A stretch of DNA of 64,000 nucleotides from Cepaea nemoralis (taxonomy: Eukaryota > Mollusca > Gastropoda > Stylommatophora > Helicidae): positions 377,001-441,000 of the forward strand of contig JACEFZ010024506.1 in NCBI GenBank assembly GCA_014155875.1. Direction: 5' to 3'. The first letter of the stretch is position 1. Every line of letters starts with the position of its first letter. Shown one piece after another: positions 23,913-36,344 of this stretch. The position numbers and the translations under genes are program-made. The notes beneath the pieces are model-generated. The model was not told the DNA's origin. It saw only the letters and a program-made list of their open reading frames with translations, and searched no databases.

Positions 23913-24420
23913 CACTTTTGCCTAATATTATAGGACTTAGAAATAAGTAACACACTTTTCTTTTCATTTTCTTTTCATGTGTTTCCCATTCTTTTCATTC
24001 TGTTTACTATACCCTAATGCAATCACTGTAGTGTCATCTCCGCGATTCGTCTGTTGTTGTGTTGTCTTTTGTGTGCTTGCGAATGAAGACTTGTCGTTGC
24101 GACATTCTCTGTTTTCCGTAATTTGTATTCTGTCAAGTTGCCATAGACTACGTGTTTTATATTATCCCCTCTAAATATATATCAGCAGTAACAGTATCAC
24201 GTATACTAGTGGTCGTTATAAATAGCCGTGTTCAGTGTAAATATCACTGTCGGCTACAGATATCACTTATGTTTATAAACGTCAGTGTTTGTCTAGAAAT
24301 GCCTATACTTGTGCGCAGTACTCACACGCACAGAGTTCTGTCAGATAAACGGAACATATCAAAGGTTAATCATCCAGCGATGTGATATCGGAGACGCTTT
24401 CAAACCGTTGCGTCTCAAGA
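23913..24420. other. Unassigned interval
   Basis: No feature is recognised. Confidence 0.4.
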
Positions 24421-24424
24421 CTCT

Positions 24425-24592
24425 GCGTTCTTTACACATTATGTATCCCTTTACCTTCTTTACACATTATGTATCCCTTTACGTTCTTTGCATATTATGC
24501 ATCTTTTTACCTTCTTTACATATTATGTATCTCTTCACGTTCTTTGCACATTATGTATCTCTTTACGTTCTTTGCATATTATGTATCGAGCA
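24425..24592. repeat. 28-29-bp minisatellite (6 copies)
   Basis: Units read TTCTTTGCATATTATGTATC then TCTTTACG, with variation. Confidence 0.92.
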
Positions 24593-24664
24593 ATTCACCG
24601 AGCGTTTATTGGCTATCTTATCCATTATATAATTTCATGCTTGCTTTGAGTCGACACAGTTTTG

Positions 24665-25690
24665 ACATTAACCCACTCAGTGGGATCTGTCAATTTGTGA
24701 CATCAACTCACTCTGTCGTATATGTTAATTTGTGACATCAACTCACTCTGTCGTATATGTTAATTTGTGACATCAACTCACTCTGTCGGACCTTTTAATT
24801 TGTGACATCAACTCACTCTGTCGTATATGTTAATTTGTGACATCAACCCACTCTGTCGGACCTTTTAATTTGTGACATCAACCCACTCTATCGGAGCTTT
24901 TAATTTGTGACATCAACCCACTCTGACCTGTTAACTTGTGACATCAACCCACTCTGTCGGACCTGTTAATTTGTGAGATCTGCCCACTCTTCGGAGTTGT
25001 TAATTTGTGACATCAACCCACTCTGTCCTGTTAACTTGTGACATCAACCCACTCTGACCTGTTAACTTGTGACATCAACCCACTCTGTCGGACCCGTTAA
25101 TTTGTGAGATTTGCCGACTCTGTCGGAGTTGTTAATTTGTGACATCAACCCACTCTGTCCTGTTAACTTGTGACATCAACCCACTCTGACCTGTTAACTT
25201 ATGACATCAACCCACTCTGTCGGACCCGTTAATTTGTGAGATCTGCCCACTCTCTCGGAGCTTTTAATTTGTGACATCAATCCACTCTGTCGGAGCTGTT
25301 AATTTGTGACATCAACTCACTCTGTCGTATATGTTAATTTGTGACATCAACCCACTCTGTCGGAGCTTTTAATGTGTGACATCAATCCACTCTGTCGGAG
25401 CTGTTAATTTGTGACATCAACTCACTCTGTCGTATATGTTAATTTGTGACATCAACCCACTCTGTCGGAGCTGTTAATTTGTGACATCAAACAACTCTAT
25501 CGGAGCTGTTAATTTGTGACACCAATCCACTCTGACCTGTTAACTTGTGACATCAACCCACTCTGTCGGACCCGTTAATTTGTGAGATCTGCCCACTCTA
25601 TCGGAGCTGTTAATTTGTGACATCAACCCACTTTGTCGGAACTCTTAATTTGTGACTTCAACCCACTCTGTCGGACCTGTTAGTTCAACT
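24665..25690. repeat. 35-bp minisatellite (about 30 copies)
   Basis: Units read TTAATTTGTGACATCAACCC then ACTCTGTCGGACCTG. Shorter variants lack CGG. Internal duplications are seen, for example around 24960-25240. Confidence 0.95.
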
Positions 25691-25759
25691 CATTCTGGCC
25701 CTTTGTGTTATTACTTAAAGTCGTTTAAGCTCAAACGTTTTGTTTAATTAACCTACAAC

Positions 25760-25985
25760 TCATTATCGAGTCGCGGTTGTTCAGTAGCTGGCACGCTTGG
25801 CTCTTGGCCCTGCGCTCTTTGAGGCAGTGGTGTTTGTTTCCTGTCACCTGAACTCTCACGTTGATCCAGCCTGAAATTGGTACCATGAGAATTATGTGGC
25901 TGTAAAGGCGGCCGGGATTATTTGACAATATCACTAATCGAGTGTGGTGACATGCTGCTTGGTCGATCCCAAAGCTGTAACGGTT
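25760..25985 (+). mobile_element. tRNA-headed SINE, family 1 (copy 5)
   Basis: GCGGTTGTTCAGTAGCTGGC, AAATTGGTACCATGAGAATT and CAATATCACTAATCGAGTG follow the family block order. Box B is lost. Confidence 0.6.
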
Positions 25986-26069
25986 GGAAATAATAAACCT
26001 GCTACTTCAAGGAATTGACTCCGGACCATTGTCTTTGTAAGCTACGCCCTAACTAACATACCACCTCAG

Positions 26070-26360
26070 CTGCTGATCATCATATTCATCATCTTCATCA
26101 CCCACTTTTGCCGTCAGCGTCGTGGGGAGGAAACAGTCGACGCTCCAGCATCCGATGGACGGCACTGGATAGTGTCATTCCGTGTGATTATAGAATGTCT
26201 TTGATGTCGTCAATACATTATTTTCTCGGGTGCCTTGCTCTCGAATCAGATCTTTTTTTTTTTTTTGTGATGTAGGGCCAGTGATGGTAGTTGATGGTGT
26301 TTCATTCTAACGAAACGACCGAACCTGTGTAATCTGGTGTTTTTCAGTATATGTGGCATA
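26070..26360 (-). mobile_element. Possible reversed LINE 3' end
   Basis: CATCATCTTCATCACCC at the left edge would be a minus-strand ATG-type tail. GTCAGCGTCGTGGGGAGG and GATGGACGGCACTGG look like a structured 3' region. No protein motif is seen and the call is weak. 26361-26545 shows nothing. Confidence 0.3.
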
Positions 26361-26545
26361 ATGTGTTGATTCCAATTGTCTGAGCTGCTAATATGTATAT
26401 AATTAAATGAATAAAGGCATTCAATACTTAGACACAGTTAACGAAATAAGACTCGAGTCAAACACTCTATAGTTTAATTTATGTGTGTATATGAATGCTT
26501 CTGCAAATTTTACAAACGACTATTTTGTGTATTAAACAACACGCG

Positions 26546-26783
26546 ATTCATCTACATAGGCCAATTTTGTGCAAACAGAAAAACATGGTAGTCAATTTAT
26601 AATTACCATGGTAAACAATTGATATTATTGTGCGAACATGAGTATATTTCATCTTGAACGATTTATCTAGTTATTTTACTCTACGTTGTGTGACTTCTGC
26701 AGTATGTACCTGACGAGATGCAGCGAAATATGCCAGGCAGTAAATCGGAAAATCTATGGTTTGTGTCTTCGTTATTCTAATTT
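26546..26783 (+). repeat. Dispersed repeat R1 (copy 2)
   Basis: It is co-linear with 12403-12640, with sharp edges. By eye about nine in ten bases agree. Confidence 0.85.
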
Positions 26784-26896
26784 GATAGTTTAAAAAAAAA
26801 GACAAACAGAAATATATGATCAGCAGGAAACACCGATACACAAAACATTTCAGCTTCTGGTCGTCTAACAAGACGTCAGGAGTCGGGCAATAATAT

Positions 26897-27065
26897 CAGC
26901 TGTGGTAATAACAACCATGAAAACAAACTAAACAACTAAATATGTTGATAGTTGTGGTCATAACAAACATGAAAACAAACATCAGGAACCAATCATCAAA
27001 ATAAGCTGTGGTAATAACAACATTAAAATAAACTACACAAATAGCTATGTTGAAATTCGCGGTAA
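26897..27065. repeat. Short imperfect tandem repeat
   Basis: AGCTGTGGTAATAACAACCAT, AGTTGTGGTCATAACAAACAT and AGCTGTGGTAATAACAACATT recur about 52 bp apart, each followed by GAAAACAAAC or AAAATAAAC. Confidence 0.8.
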
Positions 27066-27242
27066 CCATTAATTTCATCCATTTAATATTAATAGCCGCT
27101 GACAGCTCCCTACGTCACACGGCTTGCAGAAAAATAAAAATAACAACAAACCTGTAAATTATTTAAAAGAGTATTAATAATTCATTGGATGTAAAATAGA
27201 CCAAGAGAATGTGTCCAACAAGAACACAGTATGTTCGTTATT

Positions 27243-27675
27243 CATCTGATCTCATCTGATCTCATCTCATCTTGTACCTTGCGGTGTCGAGATAAGGTAT
27301 AAACAGTGGGAGAATGCCCGTTTATGGGCTTCATGTATCGAGATTCCCATGGTCTCTGCTAATCCCTCTGTCCATCGTTTACGAAGTCGACCTCTTCTTC
27401 TGCTTCCATTTGGTCTGTACATCATTGGCATACTATTAGTTGGTAACCTAGTTACATGGCCAAACCATTTGACTTGATGCCTTCTAATAAAATCTAGCAC
27501 TACTTTAACCCCCATTATAGTCATTCTAATACAATCTAGCACTACTATAATCCCCACTTTAGTCCAAATTTCTTCATTTCTAATTTTCTCTCTTCTTGAT
27601 ACATTGAGTATTCTTCTCGGGAATCTCATTTCTGCTGTGATTATTCTGTTATCTTTTTATGTCATTGTCTGGTTC
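27243..27675 (-). mobile_element. LINE 3' fragment, same family as 606-1909
   Basis: Translation starts MRFPRRILNVSRREKIRNEE, matching the end of the 606-1909 copy (MRFLRRILNVSRRDKIRNEE). It continues into VKWFGHVTRLPTNSMP, SRRRGRLRKRWTEGL and ISIHEAHKRAF. The 3' end is a GATGAGATCA tail near 27245. Together the two copies outline the family's RT C-terminus. Confidence 0.85.
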
Positions 27676-27687
27676 GTTATTAAGACA

Positions 27688-27960
27688 AATAAACTTGAGG
27701 AAAATGAAATATTTTGGACATGTTAAACGACATGAATCTCTGGAAAAGATAACAATATGGCGTCGTCCACCGAGGAAGCGGAGAAGAGGAAGACCACAAC
27801 GTCGATGGCTTCAAGATGTGAGAGATAATTGACACATGACAGCAGCACAGGCAAGACATCTGTCTTATGACAGAGATATGTTTCCTAGGATGTGTGCACA
27901 GTACGGGCGACTGGGTGATGGGTGATGGATTGATCCATGTGTTTCCAACAACACAAGCAA
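27688..27960 (+). mobile_element. LINE family G 3' fragment
   Basis: Translation gives LRKMKYFGHVKRHESLEK, then KRRRGRPQRRWLQDV and ARHLSYDRDMF. The same blocks (LKYFGHLKRHESLE, GRGRPKRRWVQDV, GHLAYDREVF) lie in the copy at 59630-60425. It lies back to back with the previous LINE. Confidence 0.75.
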
Positions 27961-28204
27961 GACATGTGTTTATAGTAAGACACGTCAGGTGAGATTACTG
28001 GTGTCTCGCGGGCTGACACGTCAGCATGAATCACTTCTGCCACACTGTATTTTAATGTGTCAGTTGAGTTTAATTTTTTTTTCTAAATAGTTGAGTTATG
28101 TGACATCACGTTGATTAGGATTTTAGCAATCGAAGCTTTAACCACACTTGATATTTTATAATAAGGTATCTTCGTAAAACAACTAAGATGGGAGAAAAAG
28201 AAGA

Positions 28205-28397
28205 TGAGAGAAGGAGAGGGAAGAAGAAGAAGAGAGGGAGGAAGAGGAAGAAGAATTAAAACGAAGAAGAAGAAGAAGAAGAAGAAGAAGAAGAAGAAGA
28301 AGAAGAAGAAGAAGAAGAAGAAGAGGAGGAGGCGGAGGAGGAGGAGGAGAAGAAGAAGAAGAAGAAGAAGAAGAAGAAGAAGAAGAAGAAAAAGAAG

Positions 28398-28471
<74 letters not shown>
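28205..28471. repeat. Homopurine tract: (GAA)n, (GGA)n, (GA)n
   Basis: About 265 bp are almost pure purine on the plus strand, with ordered GAA, GGA, GAA and GA blocks. Long mirror-symmetric stretches make it a candidate intramolecular triplex site. Confidence 0.95.
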
Positions 28472-28475
<4 letters not shown>

Positions 28476-29109
28476 CCGTGAAGATATCTCCCCTGTACAC
28501 ACAATCGGATGGTTTTGCCAAGACCATATTTGCATCTTTATCAAAATACTTTAAGCGTGAACAATATAGGTTTACGCTCCATTTTATGAAAACAAATACA
28601 ATTGATTTTCAAGAGCAATAAAGTAGACTCCCCGAGTGAGGATGTTGAGGCACCGTGGGAGGGTTGATAGGTAAGATGAACCATACGACAGGTAATGAAA
28701 CTTGCAGTGAGAAAATGGTGTTGGGTTTTTCATCCAGGCGCCACGGCTGATCCACGAGAAATCTGTACGTGTGACGCACGAGCGATATAAATATCTTGTT
28801 ATGTGGTTTGTAGTTTTCTTGTTTGCCTTCTCGTGTACCTGTGTTAGATTTCAGACTGAAGGGTGCTACTGCGTGTACCCATTTCTCGGAGTTCCAGACA
28901 TACAGATCTATTAAAAGGCCAACAGCCATGCTTTAGTTTACTTATGGGGGATACCGACCTCTGAGCCATGATCCCGTGGTAACGTACTGAGTATGCATAA
29001 GGGTACAAACACAACGGTTTGGGTTTAGATCCCGTTACATATCTACATTAGCCCTGGAATTTGGGTTGGAGCCTGTTGACAATTAAACGGCCCAAATCGT
29101 GGAAGAATC
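28472..29109. other. Unassigned interval with a weak tRNA-like segment near 29000
   Basis: No gene is seen. GTAACGTACTGAGTATGC and GGTTTGGGTTTAGATCCCG (28979-29035) loosely resemble boxes A and B of a tRNA-headed SINE. Confidence 0.35.
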
Positions 29110-30290
29110 ATCACTAACCTAACCCTAATCCCAGCCAGATCTATCGCTGAACCATGGACTGGTTACATCCTAATCCCAGCCAGATCTCGCGCGGAACCAT
29201 GGACAGTTTACAACCGGATCCCAGCCAGATCTCGAACGATTAACAGGTTACATCTTAATCCCAGCCAGATCTCGAGCTGAACCATGGACAGGTTACATCC
29301 TAATCCCAGCCAGATCTCGAGCTGAACCATGGACAGGTTACATCTTAATCCCAGCCAGATCTCGAGCTGAACCATGGACAGGTTACATCTTAATCCCAGC
29401 CAGATCTCGAGCTGAACCATGGACAGGTTACATCTTAATCCCAGCCAGATCTCGAGCTGAACCATGGACAGGTTACATCCTAATCCCAGCCAGATCTCGA
29501 GCTGAACCATGGACAGGTTACATCCTAATCCCAGCCAGATCTCGAGCTGAACCATGGACAGTTTACAACCGGATCCCAGCCAGATCTCGAGCTGAACCAT
29601 AGACAGGTTACATCCTAATCCCAGCCAGATCTATCGCTGAACCATGGACAGGTTACATCCTAATCCCAGCCAGATCTCAAGCTGAACCATAGACAGGTTA
29701 CATCCTAATCCCAGCCAGATCTATCGCTGAACCATGGACAGGTTACATCCTAATCCCAGCCAGATCTCGAGCTGAACCATAGACAGGTTACATCATAATC
29801 CCAGCCAGATCTATCGCTGAACCATAGACTGGTTACATCCTAATCCCAGCCAGATCTATAGCTGAACCATGGACAGGTTACATCCTAATCCCAGCCAGAT
29901 CTCGAGCTGAACCATGGACAGGTTACATCCTAATCCCAGCCAGATCTCGAGCTGAACCATAGACAGGTTACATCCTAATCCCAGCCAGATCTATCGCTGA
30001 ACCATGGACAGGTTACATCCTAATCCCAGCCAGATCTCGAGCTGAACCATAGACAGGTTACATCCTAATCCCAGCCAGATCTATCGCTGAACCATAGACA
30101 GGTTACATCCTAATCCCAGCCAGATCTATCGCTGAACCATAGACAGGTTACATCCTAATCCCAGCCAGATCTCGCGCGGAACATAGACAGGTTATATCCG
30201 GATCCCAGCCAGATCTCGCGCTGAACAATAGACAGGTTACATCCGGATCCCAGCCAGATCTCGTGCTGAACCATGGGCTGGTTACATCCT
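29110..30290. repeat. 45-bp minisatellite (about 26 copies)
   Basis: Units read GAACCATGGACAGGTTACAT, CCTAATCCCAGCCAGATCTC and GAGCT. CTCGAGCT and CTATCGCT variants mix. A stop-free frame on the minus strand (VQLEIWLGL repeats) is an artefact of the 45-bp period. Confidence 0.96.
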
Positions 30291-30554
30291 TATAACCCTC
30301 TCCGCAGTTGTAAGGTTCCAGCGCCAATCTTGCACATTTCGCTGGTGTATCGGCTTGGAGAGGGGGAAGGGATCTATGCAATACATGTACCGCGGAGATG
30401 GCGTTATGGAAATGTTTATATCAACATCAGTATGATATAAACAGGTGTCAACTGATACATCAGAAGCAAAGGAATATGCGGTTATCTCCCCTTTGCTGGC
30501 ACTAATCGCAGACGATTAATTAATGTCAACATCTGGATGTCTACAAATCCATTA
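30291..30554. other. Unassigned interval
   Basis: No feature is recognised. Confidence 0.4.
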
Positions 30555-30578
30555 TCTTATATATAAATTGCGATCTCC

Positions 30579-30616
<38 letters not shown>

Positions 30617-31698
30617 ATGTCCATATGTCCTTTATGCGCTCGCGAACGGCCCATCCGATTGAGATGAAATTTTCTACACGTCTTCCTTTCATTCCAGTGC
30701 AGCCCACTGTCATATTTTTTTAGTGTGAAATCGGCTGCTTACCCAATATTATTTAATTTTTCATTATAATTTCATATATCTCAGGGGACTTAACTCTGTA
30801 AAAGTTATTTCAAGGGGCATAACTTTTCTGTATAACTTATAGTCATATTGTGGCATCGTTTTCAAAGATTTATAAACTCTTTGTCCATAGTTATGTACCG
30901 GCATATGAGTTATAATAAATAATGATACAATCTGTAAGGCATTTTCAAAGTTTTCATAAAAATAATGCATAATGCATAACATTGTAACTCATCTTTTTTT
31001 GCTTAAAGAATGAATAAATAATAGTTACCTTATCTCTATCAAGTTTGAAGATTTTATATTTCTTTACACTGTCGCCAACTCTAAGAAGACATGGAACAAC
31101 TTCAGCCATTATTACATCTACAGGCATATGCGTTATATTCCTCCTCCTCCTCCTCCTCCCCTCCTCCACCTCCTACCCTCTTCCTCTTCTCCTCCCCCTC
31201 CTCCCTCTCCCTCCTCCATCCTCCTCTTCTCTCTTTCTCCTCCTCCTCCCTCCACCTCCCTCTTGCCTCCTCCCAGCTCCTACTCCTCCTTTTTCTTCTT
31301 CTTCTGCTGCTGCTGCCGCTGCTCCATTTACCCAAGTTAATTGTTGGGGAAGATGTAAAGATCTTTCAAGTGCTCTTTCTAATGCTTTTTGTAAGTTGGT
31401 CTTCGTTTATCTAAGGTTGTTCTAACTGCAACCAATAAATGATTAGACAGACAGACAGGACAGACAGACAGACAGACAGACAGACAGTCGGGAACGGGAA
31501 CTTATATGACTACTCATATGAATTAAATGAGATGCTCCCCATCAGCGGCTGGGCGAAGCCGGGCCGGATCAGACAGATAGACAGACAGACAGACAGACAG
31601 ATAGATAGTCGGGAACGGGGAACGTGAGCTTATATGACTACTTATATGAATTAAATGAGACGCTACACACCAGGAGCTGGGCGATGCCGGGCCGGGTC

Positions 31699-31745
<47 letters not shown>

Positions 31746-31837
31746 TAGTCGGTAACGGGAACGGGAATTTATATGACTACTTATATGAATTAAATGAGAT
31801 GCTCCCCACCAAGGACTGGGCGAAGCCGGGCCGGGTC

Positions 31838-31886
<49 letters not shown>

Positions 31887-31982
31887 GTCGGTAACGGGAA
31901 CGGGAACTTATATGACTACTTATATGAATTAAATGAGATGCTCCCCACCAAGGCCTGGGCGAAGCCGGGCCGGGTCAGCTAG
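30555..31982 (+). mobile_element. Non-autonomous Helitron-like element (copy 1)
   Basis: It starts TCTTATATATAA after host A and ends GGGTCAGCTAG before host T. That is the TC...CTRR, A/T insertion pattern of Helitrons, with no target duplication. Blocks in order are a (CTGT)n tract, GATGAAATTTTCTACACG, AT-rich segments, a CCT-rich polypyrimidine tract (31138-31310), and four tandem 3' modules of 125-140 bp. Each module is a CAGA run, an ACTTATATGAATTAAATGAG segment and a GC-rich CTGGGCGAAGCCGGGCCGGG end. No Rep/helicase is present. The partner copy at 32283-34386 lies tail to tail with it. Confidence 0.8.
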
Positions 31983-32282
31983 TTGTTGATAAAATATACA
32001 GTAACGTCAAGTTTAATTGCTGATAACTGATAGATTAACACACAATGAAATATAAAACGGTCGTGGCACGCTTGGTAAAGTCATAATTCCGTCCATCGCT
32101 TTTCTGGGCATGAGAGTAATGTTATAAATCCCAGTGATACAGCTGCCCCATCCCATCTTCTCTTGTCTTAGCTGTCTCCGGCGGACTGAAGGTAGCTAGT
32201 TATCTTCTGGCCCTGTTTTCAGTTTTCTCTGTCTGCCAGGTGTATAGTGGTGACCCTTGAGATCCCTTGATTTTATAGGATA
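31983..32282. other. Spacer between the two Helitron-like elements
   Basis: About 300 bp of non-repetitive sequence lie between two facing CTAG ends. It has no coding motif. Confidence 0.6.
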
Positions 32283-32378
32283 CTAGCTGACACGGCCCGG
32301 CTTCGCCCAGTCCCTGTTGGGGAGCATCTCATTTAATTCATATAAGTAGTCATATAAGTTCTCATTCCCGTTACCGAC

Positions 32379-32443
<65 letters not shown>

Positions 32444-32666
32444 GACCCGGCATCGCCCAGCTCCTGGTGTGGAGCATCTCATTTAATTCATATAAGTAGT
32501 CATATAAGCTCCCGTTCCCGTTCCCGACTATCTATCTGTCTGTCTGTCTGTCTGTCTATCTGTCTGTCGGGTCTGATCCGGCCCGGCTTCGTCCAGCCCC
32601 TGATGGGGAGCATCTCATTTAATTCATATAAGTAGTCATATAAGTTCCCGTCTGTCTGTCTGTCTA

Positions 32667-32708
<42 letters not shown>

Positions 32709-32726
32709 CTTCTGTCTGTCTGTCTT

Positions 32727-32758
<32 letters not shown>

Positions 32759-34386
32759 ATCATTTATTGGTTGCAGTTAGAACAACCTTAAATAAACGAA
32801 GACCAACTTACAAAAAGCATTAGAAAGAGCGTCCACCAGAGAGACGAATGGAGACGGATTGTATTTGCAGCAAAGAACCTCAATGGCTCGGAACGCTGAA
32901 GAAGAAGAAGAAGATTAGAAAGAGCACTTGAAAAATCTTTACATCTTCCCCAACAATTAACTTGGGTAAATGGAGCGGCGGCAGCAGCAACAGAAGAAGA
33001 AGAAAAAGGAGGAGTAGGAGCTGGGAGGAGGAAGAGGGAGGTGGAGGAGGGAGGAAGGAGGAAGAGATAGGCGGAGAGAAGAGGAGGAGGGAAGAGGAGG
33101 GAGGAGGAAGGAGGAGGAGTAGGGAGGAATAGGAGGGAGGAGGAGGGATTAGGAGGAGGAGGAGGGAGGAGGAGGAGGAGGAGGGGGAGGAGGAGTAGAG
33201 AGGAGGAAGAGGGAGGAGGAAGGAGGAGGAGGAGAAGGAGGGAGGAGAAGAACGCGGGAGGAGGAGGGGAGGAGAGGGAGAAGGATGGAGATGGAGGAAG
33301 AGGAGGAGGAGGAGGAGAGAGGAGGAGGAGGGAGGAGGGGAGGGAGAGAGAGGAGGTAGAGGAGGAAGAGGAAGAGGGAGAGTAGGAGAAGGAGAGGGGG
33401 AGGTGGGAGAGGAAGAGATGGAGGAGGAGTGATTTTTGGAGGGAGGAGGAGGTAGAGAGAGGAGGAGATGAGGAGAGAGGATGAGGAGGGAGGGGAGGAG
33501 GGGTAGGAGGAAAGAAGAGGAGGGAGGCGGAGGGAATGAGGTAGGAGGACGTAGGAGGGAGGAGGAGGGAGTAGGAAGAGAAGGGGAGGAGGTAAGGAAT
33601 GAGAGGATTCGCGAGGAGGAGTTGTGCGAGGAGTAGGGAGGAGTAGGAAGAGGAGGAGGAAGGAAGTGGGGAAGGGGAGGAGAGGAGGAGAGACGGGGAG
33701 GAGGGGAAGAGGAAGAGGGGGAGGAGGAGGAGGAGGGGAGAGGAGGAGGAGGATTATAACGCATATGCCTGTAGATAACTGCAGCAAAAAGGTGGGTCTG
33801 TCTATCTATCTGACCCGGCGTGGCTTCGCCCAGCTCCTGGCGGGGAGCGCCTCATTAAATTCATACAACAAAAAAAAAGTAACTTAAAAGAATGTCCTTC
33901 CACACACCATCCATTATTTTTAATGAAAACTGTTTCTAATCACCTACATGACTGTAGATAACTTCTTAAGCATAAAAAGATGAGTTACAATGTTATGCAT
34001 TATGCATTATTTTTATGAAAACTTTGAAAATGCCTTAAAGATTGTATCATTATTTATTATAACTCATATGCCTGTAAATAACTATAGACAAAGAGTTTAT
34101 AAATCTTTGAAAACGATGCAACAATATGACTATAAGGTATACAGAAAAGTTATTAAAAGTTTCCAGAGTTAAGTCCCCTTGCTATATAGAAATTATAATG
34201 AAAAATGAAAAATTAAATAATATTAAGTAAGCAGCCGATTTTACACTAAAAAAATATCACAGTTGGCAGCGCGAGAATGAGAGTAAGACGTGTAGAAAAT
34301 TTCATCTCAATCGGATAGACCGTTCGCGAACGCATAAAGGACATACATACATTCATACAGACGGAGATTGCCTTTTATATATAAGA
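32283..34386 (-). mobile_element. Non-autonomous Helitron-like element (copy 2, reversed)
   Basis: Read on the minus strand it begins TCTTATATATAAAAGG after A and ends GCCGTGTCAGCTAG before T, as in copy 1. The same blocks follow in order: GATGAAATTTTCTACACG, AT-rich segments (33990-34170), polypyrimidine tract and 3' modules. The polypurine (plus strand) tract is expanded to about 780 bp (32980-33757) against about 170 bp in copy 1. GC-rich 3' modules lie at 32283, about 32440, about 32575 and, detached, 33805-33870. It has no coding capacity; the P/S-rich frames are artefacts. Confidence 0.8.
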
Positions 34387-34462
34387 TTCATAATGTTAAT
34401 TCTTCAGCTTATAGGTTAGCGATAGACCAAGGACAAGTGGCAATAATAGTAAATCTGTAGTA

Positions 34463-34479
34463 TTGGTAGCAGCAGCAGC

Positions 34480-34546
<67 letters not shown>

Positions 34547-34571
34547 TGTAGTAGTAAACGTAGTAGTAGTT

Positions 34572-34640
<69 letters not shown>

Positions 34641-34817
34641 ACTGTTGTTGTTGCAGCAGCAGTAGCAGCAGCAACAGTAGTAGTTGTAGTAATTATAGAA
34701 GTAAGAGTAGTAGTAGTAGTAGTAGTAGCAGCAGCAGCAACAATATTAGTAGCAGCAGCAGCAGCAACATAAGTAGTAGTAGTAGTAGGAGCAGAAGTGA
34801 AAGTAGTGTGTGTGTGC

Positions 34818-34884
<67 letters not shown>

Positions 34885-34893
34885 TATATGTGT

Positions 34894-34952
<59 letters not shown>

Positions 34953-34970
34953 GAGAGAGAGAGAGAGAGA
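34463..34970. repeat. Compound (GTA)n, (AGC)n, (AT)n, (TG)n, (GA)n microsatellites
   Basis: Successive simple repeats run from GTA to GA: GTA-rich 34478-34640, mixed AGC/GTA to 34795, AT 34820-34885, TG 34890-34903 and GA 34904-34970. Confidence 0.95.
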
Positions 34971-35059
34971 AACAAATTGATGTGCCTATCTTACAATACA
35001 GTTCCGTTGTGAAATCTTGCACACAAGTCGATCGTCAAGTTTTCTATTTTCTACAGGAT

Positions 35060-35385
35060 GTATGCGCCAACGATTAGTTCCATCGCCGGATGTATTACCG
35101 GAGTCCACACGGGAAGCAAGGAATGAAGGCAGAACATTACACACAGCTACAAGAACGAGACAGACAACAATTGTTGGTCACATAATGAGACGAAAGACTT
35201 TAGAAAACATCGTAACGCCTGAAGAAAAAAAAAGCATTGGGAGAAGAGGCAGACAGAGGGAAACGATACTGAGTAGTCCGAGGCGGTGGCATGGAGGAAT
35301 ATCATCAGCAGAACACCAAAAACCAAGATATGTGGAGAGACATGAACGCCTACGCCAGCTGGCAGGCCACATGATGATGACGGCT
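35060..35385 (+). mobile_element. LINE family A 3' fragment
   Basis: Translation contains TRTRQTTIVGHIMRRKTLEN, RWHGGISSAEHQKPR and RHERLRQLAGHMMM. These match the GHVIRREALEN, WHGGIS and NAYASWHGT blocks of 5890-6705. It ends in an ATGATGATG tail. Confidence 0.8.
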
Positions 35386-36105
35386 GTCATTATTCTAAAC
35401 AACTTTCTGTAACAATTAATTTCAAAAGGTCTAATACATTCACGAAATACTATGCCTGAATGGCATTTCAATGGGATTACATTATTCTTACTGATGCAAC
35501 CTTAGGAATCCCCTAGCATTCTTCCTTTTCTTATACAATTTGTGTATTCCCACGCGCGAGGGAATTTACAACCTGGCAGCATCTAGTGTTCCGTGAGCGC
35601 GAGGCCACTCGTAAGCTTCAGTTAATCGTCGGCTGCCGGCTCGGCAACGGACATTTATGCACGGCGCTGCCAAATAAGCAGTGTGCATTGTGCACGAGAG
35701 CGGATCAGTGCGAGCATCACGTGCTGGCAGTTTTGCATATACCTGGAAGAAGTTCGACCAAACAAACCTGGCTGTAAAAGCCAGGTGCGCATTGTAAGTC
35801 CTGACGGCTGGGTACGGGTAAACTGAAGGTGGGAATACCCCGTGCTGCAGGTCGTGGGACCAGAATGCGAGAGATTGTGACGTGTATGTGAGTGATTGTG
35901 ATGTGTGTGGGTTTGTTATAATTTATTACCCCATGCTTGCGGTTGTGATGAGTATGGTTGTGACGTACACGTCTATATTGTAGTGTGTGTATTTGTGATG
36001 TGTTTATGCGATTCTGATGTGCTTGTTGGTGATTTCAGTACCTATGTGTGTGATTATGATTTGCTCGTTGGTGATTGAATGTGTAATTGAATGATTGTGA
36101 TGTGG
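35386..36105. other. Unassigned interval, GT-rich at the right
   Basis: No gene is seen. 35870-36105 is a loose GTGATTGTGATGTG-type repeat. Confidence 0.45.
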
Positions 36106-36109
36106 ATAT

Positions 36110-36335
36110 GGTGTATGAGCAGGGGGGTCTCCGCAGCGAAGTTGTTACGACATCTGTCTAGCACTCCTAAAGGTATGGGTTCGATTCTGGGACTCCGTTA
36201 TTCAGTTCACGAGTTCAGTTGTCTCGGAGAGTCCTGGGGATCGCCCTGTATCTACGGAGTTCGTGCTCTGTGCGATCCTACCTCGGGCCGCTCTGCGGAA
36301 AGACACCGAGTCATATGGGATTTAAAAAAAAACCA
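36110..36335 (+). mobile_element. tRNA-headed SINE, family 2 (best copy)
   Basis: A box A-like GCAGCGAAGTTGTTACGAC and box B-like GTATGGGTTCGATTCTGGG have tRNA-like spacing. The body has GGAGTTCGTGCTCTGTGCG, CGCTCTGCGGAAAGACACC and CATATGGGAT, then an A-rich tail (36322-36345). An A-rich tail with a pol III-type head is the usual SINE layout. Confidence 0.75.
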
Positions 36336-36344
36336 AAAAAAAAA

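Noticed and set aside
32880..33764. 294-codon proline/serine-rich frame
   Set aside because: It lies within a homopurine/homopyrimidine tract inside a Helitron-like element. The paired copy lacks it, so there is no evidence of coding.
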